Below, piece after piece: positions 1-9,722 of a DNA stretch of 64,000 nt. Position 1 is the first letter of the stretch, and every line of letters starts with the position of its first letter. Both the position numbers and the translations under genes were made by a program. Location: assembly GCA_022818135.1 (NCBI GenBank), contig JAFMSR010000010.1, positions 35,851,982 through 35,915,981 of the forward strand. Reading direction: 5' to 3'. The notes under the pieces were generated by a model. The model was not told the origin of the DNA. It made no database searches and saw only the letters and a list, made by a program, of their open reading frames with translations. The DNA comes from Saxidomus purpurata. Lineage: Eukaryota; Mollusca; Bivalvia; Venerida; Veneridae.

Positions 1-184
1 GCACTGCGTCTAGCAAAGGACACTACTAACTCTACCAAATTCTGTCACAGAAGCTCAATAAAATATTTTATGCTTTAATAAACGTCAAAGGAAATACTGT
101 GTAAGTACTGTGTCGGCCTCTAAGTTTAAGCCCGTTTGGTCTACATGTTCTTGCAACTCATATAAACTACATTCGATGACTGAT

Positions 185-300
185 TCCAGGAGTTCTAGCC
201 AGTACTCGCGCCGAAAGGATGGGAAGTGGGGGTTGTGGTCAAATGTTGATACCTGTTGTGGAGCCACGACTGCAACGCTCTACCCTTAAACCACGCCCTC
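185..300 (-). mobile_element. tRNA-derived SINE head (degenerate)
   Basis: The reverse complement contains TGGTTTAAGGG (283-293), a full match to the RNA polymerase III A-box consensus TRGYNNARNGG. A weak B-box-like stretch follows. The equivalent place in copy B (47,930-48,000) has TGGTTAAGGGG and a GGGTCGACTGC B-box-like sequence. This is best read as an old tRNA-like SINE head and not as a functional tRNA, because no convincing cloverleaf is visible. Confidence 0.35.
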
Positions 301-505
301 TTGTGGGCTTCGCTAGCTCAGCGGAATGATGCCATTCATTTGTGCATCAGTCAATCCAGCTGTAAATGAATGATATTGATGATAACCTCGCTTCCTACCT
401 AAAATCCGGATGGGATGTTCTGGATCGATTCAGTAAGCTACGAAGTTTTCTTCGTAATCAAAGTAAATTTTGAAGAATAGATTCGTATAAAATAAACTCC
501 GTATA

Positions 506-690
506 CAATAAACTCCGTATATAACGACTCCGGATATAGCGAAAATCCTGATATAATGAACACATTTTCTCTGCCCTAGGTTTTTTTCTTTATTTTATAT
601 GAAAGAGTTAATATATGGTTATCACAAACTCTGGATATAAGGAACATATTTAAATATCCCCAAGGAGTTCGTTATAAACGGAGTTTACTG
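506..690. mobile_element. Pogo/Tigger-like MITE, copy 1
   Basis: This 185 bp element has ends CAATAAACTCC and GGAGTTTACTG and is flanked by TA at 504-505 and 691-692. CAGT-type termini with a TA target duplication are the signature of Tc1/mariner-pogo superfamily elements. It encodes nothing and would need a transposase from elsewhere. Five more copies occur in the window. The body has alternating phrases such as CTCCGGATATAACGAA. Confidence 0.75.
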
Positions 691-1692
691 TAAACTAAAA
701 CTTCACTTACTGTGTATTATAAGGATGCTTGCGGCTTGCAAAGTCAGAATGCTTAGTTTCGTCAGGTATTCTTGTCTCTCACATGTCCCACGAAGTCGAA
801 TACAAGTCTTGCAGTTAATCCGCTAGGTGAATTATCCGCGCATGGGTCCTATGACGAGACAGCTACAATATGACATGAAGAATAGAGTGCTAATACGTTG
901 TGGAAGAAAAGGTGTGTGAAAATGAATGATAATTTATAACGTCCATTTGCTTCTGGAAATTACTGAAAACCAGTACGAAATGTTTTATTATTTTATGCTA
1001 ACTCAACGCTTAATATGTAACTACTCACTATCGTGTCAAGTCAGTCTTGTAACAAGACGACGTGGCCGGAACACAAGGATTGGTTTGAACCCACAGCATA
1101 TGGAATGACTGACCGGCACCTTCACCTCTAAATCATCTCCCCGATATGTAAACATTGAATCTACCATGAAATTTATGTTTTACCATAATTGATACCCCTT
1201 TTATAAATAAATGTTGAGGTCACAAATGCTCGGTGGATGATGACAGGTACTCAAAATAGTACCAACGAAGCTGGTATTTTATTATTTACATGTATATACA
1301 TATAAAATATATTTTTATCTGTAAGCACACATATTAAAGTAAGCTCTTTTCACTCTCAAAAACTATTCATTTCATTATCCTTGTAAATTACTTCTCAGTT
1401 TAACTGGCTTCAAAATTCATGAAAGTCCAAATACAATTTGTATACAGGCGTAGAAAAGTTATAATGTAATTAACTTAACCTTAACTTACTAACGTAACGT
1501 CATTCATCTTCCGTCAATACCAGTGTAGATCACGATTAATATGAACATCCGTGTTGTTAGGAGCAGTCAGTTGATTCAGAATCAGTACCATGGTCCTGTT
1601 GTAAGATTTTCAGGCGGTTTAGATAATTTTAATTTAAATTACAGTGCGATCTTTTCATTCTGGGCAGTTGTTTATTTCATAAGCCTTGTACA

Positions 1693-2702
1693 ACAAGAGC
1701 TGTCAGTAGGACAGCGCGCTCGACTTTTTTAGTGCTTGCCAATAAAACAAAACTTTGACAGTTAAGGGCACACAAGAATTTAACTAGGAATTTCTAAGTA
1801 CAAATCAAGATACATTTTCACAGAGTTATCTTCTCTTGCTTACAGATAGGTCTCATGATGGTACATAAGTACTCCAACTTTCAAAGTAATATCTCAAATG
1901 GTTAAGTCAACAAGTGGACAAGAATGAAAATTTTAACTAAGTTTCTAAGTCAAAAAGGGCCATAATTCATATAAAATCCTTCACAGAATTACCTTCTCCT
2001 GCCCGTGTTTTGGGATCATGATGGTAAACAAGTATTCCAAATTTCAAATTAATATCTCAAACAGTTCAGTCAAAAAGTGGACTGGTACGAAAAACTTAAC
2101 CAAGATTCTAAGTCGATAAAGGGCCATAATTTTTAAAACAAATCCCTGACAGAGTTACCTTCTCTTGCTTACAGATGGGGTAATGATGTAAACAAGCATT
2201 CAAAGATTCAAAGCAATATCTCAAAGGGTTAAGGCAATAAGTGGATTTTACCCATATTCAATGTATTTTCTAAGTAAAAAAGGGGCATAATTCTGTTCAA
2301 AACCTTGACAGAGTTATGTACTCTTGTCTGTTGATGTAGGTCATGATGGTAAACAAGTATGGTAAGTTTCAAAGCAATACCTCCAATGGTTTTGAAATAA
2401 AGTGAGGTGGTACGAAAAACTTAACCAAGCTCAATACACTTTCTAAGTCAAAAAAGGGCCATAATTCTGTCAAAAACCATGACAGAGTTATGTACTCTTG
2501 TCTGTAGATGGAGGTTATGATGGTAAACAAGTATGGTAAGTTTCAAAGCCATACCTCTAATACTTTTGAAATAAAGTGGGGTGGTACGAAAAACTTAACC
2601 AAGGTGTGACGCCAACGCCGACGCCGACGCCGACGCAGACGCCGACGCCGACGCCGGGGCGAGTAGGATAGCTCCCCTTTTCATAGAAAAGTCGAGCTAA
2701 AA
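1693..2702 (+). mobile_element. Dispersed mollusc-type element with ACAAGAGCTGTC 5' end
   Basis: The element starts ACAAGAGCTGTCAGTAGG and ends GTCGAGCTAA after the hairpin CTTTTC-ATA-GAAAAG. Copy B of the duplication has the empty site at about 49,351, so the boundaries are set by an insertion difference and not by guesswork. The body is about 4.5 tandem modules of roughly 165 bp, each with GGGCCATAATTC (near 1,960, 2,121, 2,283 and 2,456) and GGTAAACAAGTAT. A GACGCC hexamer run precedes the 3' end. No coding capacity is seen. Related pieces are at 40,120-40,622, 40,769-41,056 and 41,880-42,510. The class is uncertain: the 3' hairpin followed by CTAA and the lack of a clear target duplication are Helitron-like, but the 5' end is not typical. 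Confidence 0.75.
2607..2660 (+). repeat. GACGCC hexanucleotide microsatellite
   Basis: About eight units of a GACGCC-type hexamer (ACGCCGACGCC and so on) lie just before the 3' end of the surrounding element. A shorter version stands at the same place in the copies ending at 40,622 and 42,510, so it belongs to the element. It creates a valine/glycine-rich frame on the minus strand, which is an artefact. Confidence 0.85.
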
Positions 2703-2719
2703 ATGACTTGAAAGACAAA

Positions 2720-3430
2720 TTTTTACAAAGAATCGCATGAAAATGTATAAAAAGTCGAACCTTCAGACCGCACATAATTTATAAAGGTAGTCATTTTACC
2801 TTACTTTAAAAGTACAGTATATCCTTACTGTCTGATTAAAGCTGCTCGCTCTCAGATTTTGTAAAAAAATTAAAGTTCTTCAAACTGTATATGTAAATAA
2901 CGTATTTTAGAATATATGATCATATAAAAAGGCCCCAGTATAAATTCATGTCACGTTTATCTCTGAGTTTAATAAAAATACGCTACCAAATTCAAAAGCG
3001 TTGTAAATGCTTTTGAAATTTCAATATGAACATATAGTGTAGCGGTGTCGTGAAACGGACCTTTTCAATCGATTTCTGCAAATTCCTACCTAGATTTTTG
3101 CCATTTTTTCATTCTAGCCTTTATATTTATGAATAAGACTGTCATTTTCTTTTTTAATTTTTTTAACGGTAACTGAGAGCGAGCAGCTTTAATAAACAAA
3201 CTACAAATCATAATGTATCTATGACACAAACTACTCATAACTGTACTGAGTGTATCTGTTCTTGAGTACATTTAAAACTCAATATTTTTAAAGTCCCATG
3301 ATCACGTTAGATTTACTCATATAAGATAGGAAACTTACTGATAGAATAACGATAGAAAAATGTTCTGATCTGTTCAATTTGCACTAAAATTGATGTTGCT
3401 ATATCTGTTTCACTTCCCCACAAAAAGGTA
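2720..3430. other. Non-coding part of duplication copy A
   Basis: AT-rich sequence matching 49,380-49,730 in copy B in patches. Copy A has extra sequence at about 2,830-3,180, in which a GAGCGAGCAGCTTTAAT phrase appears once on each strand (near 2,840 and 3,180), giving a short inverted repeat. No gene is recognised. Confidence 0.5.
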
Positions 3431-3469
3431 TTGTTGGAAAGGATTTCTTTTATTTCGTAATGTTACCAT

Positions 3470-3790
3470 TGAGAGCTGGGGACGCCCTCCCGCCAGACGG
3501 CTTATCGCCGGCTCATATGCTCGCCTCGTCTCCCCCGTCAGACAAAGGGTTCACGGCGTGCTCAGACTGACATCTCTGCGTTAGTCCGACAACACGAGCT
3601 AGAAGCGGAGCTGCCTAGGTCCTCCCCGACCCGCACATTGCACGGACGACAAGAGGAACCCAACGCTTTCGCCTTTTCACCCGCGTGCCTCGCAGTTGCA
3701 GAGAGCAGTATCCACACTAAGCGTGCAACCTTGTTTACAGGAAAGATCCGCGCGAAAGCTGGCCGTCGGCCACCTGGAGGGTCTGAACAG
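3470..3790. other. GC-rich conserved block, unidentified
   Basis: About 320 bases of GC-rich sequence stand out from the AT-rich surroundings. The counterpart in copy B is 49,825-50,150. The core at about 3,587-3,700 is the best conserved part, with about one visible mismatch over roughly 115 bases, against more changes on either side. Open frames exist on both strands but their sequences are not recognised, and the first plus-strand frame ends near 3,584. I could not match it by eye to 18S, 28S, 7SK, SRP or RNase P RNA. It may be a SINE core, a structural RNA remnant or an exon remnant. Confidence 0.45.
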
Positions 3791-4084
3791 TGTTAAAGTT
3801 CTGCGATCGGCGATTCAAACAGATACTTTCGATATATAGCAAAATTGGGAATGGCTATTGTACAAAAAACGACCAAGTTCGCCGATAGGACATCTTTCTT
3901 TGAAATGCAGGCGTTAAAAATAATTTTAATATCCAAAGTGATCAAGGGACTTTAATGATAATTATCTCTAGGTATTATACTACCTATAAATGCATGCATA
4001 TTATTTAAATTGTTGATCTATCTCGATTTTTCATAGGCAGATATCTAATTTTGCGTTATCATAATTATCAACAAACTACAAAAA

Positions 4085-6260
4085 GGCGAAAACTAACCTG
4101 CTGGCGACAAGTGTGTCTGCTTTCTCGACCAGTATAGATCATGATCAACTTGCACATCAGAGTCGTCAGTTGACAATCGTCTCAAATAGCAACATCATAC
4201 TGTTATTAGTTACGCAAATAAATACTTCTTACCTGTATTACGTCTGTTAGATTCGATACAAAATGAATCTGTTTTCCTTCTCGACAATCGTATATCATGA
4301 CCAACTTCCACATCTGTGTCGTCAGGGGAAATCTGCTGATTAAACGAACAGTATGTACCTTTAAACTTGCATTATTATTAAGACAGCATGTACTTTTAAT
4401 CTTAAAATTGTTAAATTGATTTTTCTTGCCATTAATATCATATACAATTAGGAATGAACACTATTTTATACCAAATCTGAATAGACATGTCTTTACTGGC
4501 AAACTTGTCGCCAGCCAAGAATATACCAACATTGGTCATTTAACATTTACTCTGCTTGCAACAAGTGTGTCTGCCGATGTAAGACATGTGAGTGTTTATC
4601 AACCTCCTGGTGGTGAGTCTGATTTTGCCAGCACTGTAGATCATGATCAGCTTCACCATCTCATCATGGAACAGTTGCTCTGCCGACGAGAAGTAAGTCT
4701 GCGCATATCATAATCAGCCTATAAAATCAATTTAAGATAATTATCTGTAAGTATTTCTGTGGCGACAAATTAATGACCTTGACATCGTTTCGAATGTAGA
4801 CCATAATCTGCAACTGCACATCTTCTACGTACCAGGACAATCGAATGATTCAATACCATCATACTGTTGTTAGTGATGCAAAATGAATACTCTGTACCTG
4901 TAAACATTTTCGTTTTAGTGTAATAATGTCAAGAATAAACTAGATATTTACAGAATGTCCGATTAAAATGTTGATACAGTCAAATATGAGGTTAGCCAAC
5001 AATATCACAAAAGCGGCCATCCAACAATTATCCTGTTGGCTGCAAGTGATTATGCCTTTACGACCAATGTGAACCACAATCATTCAAAACCAATCGATGT
5101 AAAACAGGTTATAACTACCCCGTATAACAAAAGTGATCATCAAACAGGTACCCTGCTGGTGGCAAGTGATTCTGTCTTTATGATCAACGTAAACAACACT
5201 TGATATAAAATAATTTTCCACTACACCGCCGATGACAAGAAAGTCTGTCTTTTCGACCTGTGTAGTTCAAAATCAGTACAGTACATGTATACAATCAATG
5301 TAAAATAAATATGTATATACAAAGTATTTATATGCCGTCAAATAACAATGACTTCGTTTCTAGTGTAGACCATAACCAGGCTGCATTTGTATTTTACAGG
5401 ATGTAACATGTAGATAAATCCAATATCACAAAAGCGGTCATCCAATATTTACCCTGTTGGCGGCAAGTCATTCTGCCTTTACGACCAATGTGAACTACAA
5501 CCATCCAAATACAATCTATGTGAAACAGGCATGTTAAAACTACATGCACTCTGTATACAGTCAAAAATATCACAAAAGTGGTCATCCAACAATTATTCTG
5601 TTGGCTGCAAGTTATTCTGCCTTTACGACCAATGTGAACTACAACCATCTGATACATTCATTATAAAGTAAATAATTTTTAATCACCCTGTCGGTGACTT
5701 TCGTGTATATCATAATCAGTCAATACAGTCAATGCTATATAGTCCGTGTAAGTGAGTCTGTGTTCATTACCAGTGTAGACTATGAGGAACTTCACATCTG
5801 TGTAATCAGAGGATAGTCAGTTGAATCAGCAACACAATTATGTACATGTAGACATGTTTATTTTATTTCAATTATTTAACTGCAGTAAGACCTTTTCATT
5901 TTTACCAGTGTTTATTTCATATTTCGTGTCATAAAAATTTATAATTAAAATGTCAGATTAAAAATATGCTTACACAGTTACAATCAGCCGAGAACTTATC
6001 AAAAATTGTCACCTAGCTTTAACTTTGTTTTGTGCGAACAGTGTGCATACAATCGATGTTGAATAAAATGTTTTAAAAACCCTTAATGTACAGTCAATGT
6101 GAAAAAGCGAAATTAAAACTAACTCACCGGCGGAAATTGAGTCTGCCAGTGTAGACTATGATTAGTTTGCACATCCGAGTCATCGGGGGACATTTGAGTG
6201 AACCAGCATCATCGTTATGTTGTTCTGAGCATCGCCATCACTCGTTTGTACAAACGAAAT
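4085..6260 (+). repeat. Array of degenerate TGTAGA-ATGATCA modules (copy A)
   Basis: The region is a chain of related modules of roughly 100-350 bp. Each has a phrase like CTGGCGGCAAGTGATTCTGCC followed by GACCAGTGTAGACTATGATCA and then a CACATCCGTGTCGTCAG-like phrase. Box positions include about 4,131, 4,287, 4,634, 4,796, 5,365, 5,778 and 6,150. Between 5,020 and 5,650 a subtype of about 120-150 bp repeats, with CACAAAAGTGGTCATCCAAC and TTTACGACCAATGTGAAC. The same order is kept in copy B. The modules read through as short protein-like frames, but no start, splice or domain logic is evident. Confidence 0.6.
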
Positions 6261-6402
6261 TCTGAACTGTAAACATACCCGTATATCTTTATTAACCAGC
6301 CAAAAATATAACAAGTTTTCCGTAGAAGTTTTTTTTTTCGAAAATAGATCTCTGGTTACATATAGATTCGATTTCAGGCTACTGATCTTTCTCCTATTTA
6401 TT

Positions 6403-6475
6403 CCACAGTGGCGCAATGGTAGTGCGTACGCGTCAGGATCAGAGAGTCCCGGGTTCGATCCCAGCCAGTGCATAC
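6403..6475 (+). mobile_element. tRNA-headed SINE
   Basis: A-box TGGCGCAATGG at 6,409-6,419 matches the pol III consensus. B-box GGTTCGATCCC is at 6,452-6,462. The 33-base gap between the boxes is normal for tRNA-type promoters. It is preceded by a conserved leader (CAGGCTACTGATCTTTCT) that also precedes the copies at 8,095, 8,250 and 52,858, so the tRNA-like part is embedded in a larger repeat. Confidence 0.7.
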
Positions 6476-6599
6476 AACCAGCCCAGAACATGAAAAAGAT
6501 TGTCACCTAGCGTTTACCCTTCTGGCGCTAAGTTATTCTTTATTTGGGACCAGTGTGCAACCTAACCAGTGTGGATTATTACAAATGTATCACCATGTA

Positions 6600-6838
6600 C
6601 AAGCAATGTGCAATAACTAAGTTCAAACTAACTCACCGGCGGAAATTGGGTCTGCCCTCAAAACCAATGTAGACAATGATCAGCTTGCACTTCCGAATCG
6701 TCAGGAAGCTTGCAATTTCATCGCATCCTTTTTATCGCATGCATCATGCAGTCACATGTGCAGTCAGCTAAAATATAAAAGAAGTGTTCGTTTTGCCTTT
6801 ATGCAGCTGGTGACAAGGAATTATGCCTTTCGGGAGTG
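6600..6838 (+). repeat. TGTAGA-ATGATCA module with single CTTGCACATCCG unit
   Basis: This contains AACTCACCGGCGGAAATTG and CAATGTAGACAATGATCAGC, then one AGCTTGCACTTCCGAATCGT phrase. The parallel place in copy B (53,178-53,387) has that phrase expanded to about eight tandem 25 bp units. A third version is at 15,950-16,040. Confidence 0.65.
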
Positions 6839-6840
6839 TA

Positions 6841-7020
6841 CAGTAAACTCCGTATATAAAGGCTCCGGATATAACGAAAATCCGGATATAAGGAACAAAT
6901 TTTCTCTGCCCGATTTTTTTTCTTTATTCTTTAGGAAAATGTTATAAAGATATCACGAACTGCCGGATATAAGGGTTACATTTAAATCGGCCCAAGGAGT
7001 CCGTTATAAGCGGAGTTTAG
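6841..7020. mobile_element. Pogo/Tigger-like MITE, copy 2
   Basis: CAGTAAACTCC begins at 6,841 after TA (6,839-6,840). The other end, GGAGTTTAG, is followed by TA at 7,021-7,022. In copy B the corresponding MITE is broken after about 72 bases, and the break is the edge of the A/B homology. Confidence 0.7.
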
Positions 7021-7024
7021 TATA

Positions 7025-7376
7025 GTTAAATATAAAACCGTGCAGTCTAATCACGGTCTGCACGTTTTGCTATTCGTTCAGTAAGTTGTTAGGCAGCACC
7101 CTTTTCAACAAACACTGACACTGTCCAAACTTTAAAAGATGAAATAGTTTGACAATAAATTTCTGGAATATGACAACAGGTTTGACATAATTATCTATTC
7201 ATACTTTCAGCGATGCTGCTTCCACAAACAGTGATAAAATTCACAATTAGTGTACCAGAAGTGGCCCTAAGCAAGGTCATCGCGCTTTCCCGTGGATATG
7301 GCTCGGATTTTAAACATACGTATGGTTTCGTAGGAGACAAAGTGGATAATGATAAGCTTAAAAGGGTGGAAACCAA
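7025..7376 (+). repeat. Paralogous module with CCGTGCAGTCTAATCACGG
   Basis: 7,030-7,140 matches 16,220-16,330 (both have ACCGTGCAGTCT, then GTAAGTTGTTAG), and a weaker form is at 43,020-43,110. From 7,213 to 7,376 the sequence is open in one plus-strand frame with a protein-like run, but the frame runs on into the next MITE. No family is recognised. Confidence 0.45.
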
Positions 7377-7378
7377 TA

Positions 7379-7543
7379 CAGTAAACTCCGTATACAACGA
7401 CTCCGGATATAACGAAGATCCGGATATAAGGAACACATTTTCTCCTCCCGATTTTTTCTTCTTTCTTTATTCTTTATGATACTCCGGATATAAGGGACAC
7501 ATTTAAATCGGCTCAAGGAGTTCGTTATAAGCGGAGTTTATTG
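7379..7543. mobile_element. Pogo/Tigger-like MITE, copy 3
   Basis: A 165 bp element with ends CAGTAAACTCC and GGAGTTTATTG, flanked by TA at 7,377-7,378 and 7,544-7,545. It is slightly shorter than copy 1 through a deletion in the middle. Confidence 0.75.
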
Positions 7544-7545
7544 TA

Positions 7546-8030
7546 CAGATAACACTTATTGCTGCTGAAGAAGCAAATGTTCGCCAACGTGTTACGTGGG
7601 ACAAACTACAAAAAATCATAATCATCTTTCAACAAGAGATCGTTCATGTATTTACAGGGCTACTATAGTTTGGCATTATATAGTTCAAAGGTACAGTCAA
7701 TCAACGAACAATTCTATACTCACAACAAAGATTCGAACGCATTCTTGACAAGGACGAGTGGTGACTTCAAAGTTGTTCTCTCACTTTTAGTGGCTTTGTC
7801 CTATATATACAACAAAGTACACTAAATATACAATAAAATCTCGAAAAAACAGGAACAAGCATTCATTACTACAGCCACTACATAGTTACATACAATGGTT
7901 TTAGGAAAAAATGGTTTAAGTTTGAAACAGCTACATACTCTTTGTTGTGGATATGACCTGAGAACTGTACCGATGGAAATTTCTGTTTTCCATAGGAGAA
8001 AGTAAAATTGGAAATCCAAAGACCAGACTA
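7546..8030. other. No recognised feature
   Basis: AT-rich sequence with no recognisable gene. Minus-strand open frames here lack any recognisable motif and overlap repeat sequence. Confidence 0.4.
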
Positions 8031-8033
8031 TAG

Positions 8034-8358
8034 TGTTTTGGTTACATATAGATACAATTTCAGGCTCCTGATATTTTCCCTTCTTATTTATTCCGCAGTA
8101 GCACAATGTTAATGCGTTCGCCTCATGATCGGAAGGTCGCGGGTTCGATCCCTGCTAGTGCTTGCAACCAGCCGAGAACAAGGACAAGACTATAACGTTT
8201 CGGTTACATATAGATACAATTTCAGGCTCCTGATCTTTCTTCTATCTATTCCGCAGTGGCGCAATGGTAGCGCGTTTGCCTCAGGATCAGAGGGTCCCGG
8301 GTTCGGTCCCTACAAGTGCATGCAACCAGCTGAGAACATAACAAAAATTATTACCTAG
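8034..8358 (+). repeat. Tandem duplication (162 bp) carrying two tRNA-like SINE heads
   Basis: GGTTACATATAGATACAATT occurs near 8,040 and again near 8,202, a period of about 162. Each unit ends in a tRNA-like head. In the first, A-box TAGCACAATGT is at 8,099-8,109 and B-box GGTTCGATCCC at 8,142-8,152. In the second, TGGCGCAATGG is at 8,257-8,267 and GGTTCGGTCCC at 8,300-8,310. The leader phrase is the one that precedes the heads at 6,403 and 52,858. Confidence 0.75.
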
Positions 8359-8419
8359 TCTTAACACTGCTGACGACAAGTTATTCTGAATTTGTTGCCA
8401 GTGCGCAACATAATCAAAA

Positions 8420-8985
8420 CTTAGGACCAGAATTGAAAAAAGTAGACGGTGAAGTATAAATATTGGTCCAGGTATAGATCCAAGTCTATATTTTCGAAAA
8501 GTAATTTTTTTTTCAAATTAAGCTTAAACGTTCGTGTAAAAAGCGCCACCTGGCGGCACCCGTTTTTGAACGAATATTGAACGTTTTTCTATAATAATTT
8601 CAATAATATTTTGGCGATTTCACTTTTTTGAAGTGTACATTATTTTGACAACAGCCTTTATTCGGTAGGAGTAATTTTAATATGTTTGGTTGATTAAAAA
8701 ACCATTATTTCTGCAAAAATTAGTCCGAACCCAAAACGTAGTGAATATTTTACGTCAAAATTTACGGATTTTGCCGTAAACCGCGTTATCCGCGCGGTCA
8801 AAGATTTTTATATTTTGATACTATGCCCATGAGGTTTTACTCTTTAAAATGATCAAATAAAAAAGGCACGTGTTCACGGTGGATTGTTTGCTTAAAAAAA
8901 CTTTGAAAATTAAGATCAAATGCTTAAAACGCGACGTTGACCAGGACGCTTTACGTCGCCATTGCAATGTGCTATGACAAGCGCA
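8420..8985 (+). repeat. IR-1 left terminal inverted repeat
   Basis: This pairs with 15,040-15,840 on the other strand. The outer 60 bases are nearly perfect. Farther in, the match drops but still aligns to ACGCGACGTTG near 8,930, opposite a similar phrase near 15,050. Confidence 0.75.
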
Positions 8986-9542
8986 GTCGCGCTAACACTG
9001 AAAAAAATAAAATGGATACGTTTTCTATATTTTTTGCAGAAAATCTTGTGGGACCCATATTTGTTAATACTCTTTAATACTCTTAATACTACTAAAATAT
9101 ATGTATTTAGAAAAGTAAAAAATAATCATTCGTTAAACTACTTTTTGTGTTACATGTATACAGCGTTATTACCAGTTTATATTACTAATCCCAATTTGAA
9201 ACGTGTTCGCATCTTCAGTGTACCAAGAAGGTTCAAGGGGTCCAAAACCGCACTTCGACACTCAAGACCCTGGATATGTTAATATTAGACAAAAAAGTAT
9301 ATGTAGCTTGTTTCTGAAAGTAGATCGGGTCCTCGTCTGCATCCAATGCCCCGGATCTGGAATCTAAGCTATACATATTATGTCGCTTTGAGCCCTCAAA
9401 ATATTTTTATTTTATTTTCTAAATATATCAACATAATACATTGTATATCGAAAACTGTTTTGCTATCAAGTACTTATTGCTTAAAAGAAAGAAAAAAAGT
9501 ATACCGGTATTTCACTTTTAAACACCCTTTTTAAAAACAACA

Positions 9543-9722
9543 ATTTTAGCATTTTACCTAACCATCGTTCATTGGAAGAACCAGTACTAGATACCTAGTC
9601 TCCGTAAGAAACTGCCAGTTGTCTCACATAACGAGATATGGTCGGTAGCTGGGCTCAAACCTATGACCCTTAATCAATGAGAGGTTACAGTGATTTCAAG
9701 TCAGCGACCATGGAGGAAGTTT
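9543..9722 (-). mobile_element. SINE (type C), minus strand
   Basis: The reverse complement has a tRNA-like head with B-box GGTTTGAGCCC (9,651-9,661). The body is ACCGACCATATCTC, then GGCAGTTTCTTACGGAGAC and TAGTACTGGTTCTTCC, ending near GTTAGGTAAAATG. It matches the type C copies at 63,024-63,212 (plus) and 17,592-18,036 (minus, interrupted). Confidence 0.7.

Larger units (their letters stand above)
1..6912 (+). repeat. Segmental duplication, copy A
   Basis: This block is repeated in the same orientation about 47.7 kb away at 47,690-53,584. Matching landmarks are the start (positions 14 and 47,692), 301 and 48,001, 926 and 48,580, 1,541 and 49,190, 4,426 and 50,796, and 6,180 and 52,540. 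Over 4,426-4,713 I count 12 substitutions in 288 bases, about 96% identity. Copy A has a 1.0 kb insertion at 1,693-2,702 that copy B lacks. The homology stops inside a small transposon at about 6,912. In copy B that point is joined directly to sequence matching 21,350 of this window, so A carries about 14.4 kb not present in B. No gene is recognised in it; it consists of repeat modules. Confidence 0.9.

Noticed and set aside
3470..3790. Ribosomal RNA fragment
   Set aside because: GC content suggested rRNA, but I could not align either strand to remembered 18S, 28S or 5.8S landmarks, so no rRNA call is made.
4426..4713. 95-codon plus-strand frame conserved in copy B at 50,796-51,083
   Set aside because: The first codon is TTG, not ATG. 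Of 12 substitutions between copies, 10 change the amino acid and 2 are silent, which is what neutral drift gives, not purifying selection.
6403..6475. Functional tRNA gene
   Set aside because: A- and B-boxes are good, but the same head recurs with fixed flanking leader sequence and no acceptor stem pairing is convincing, so it fits a SINE better.
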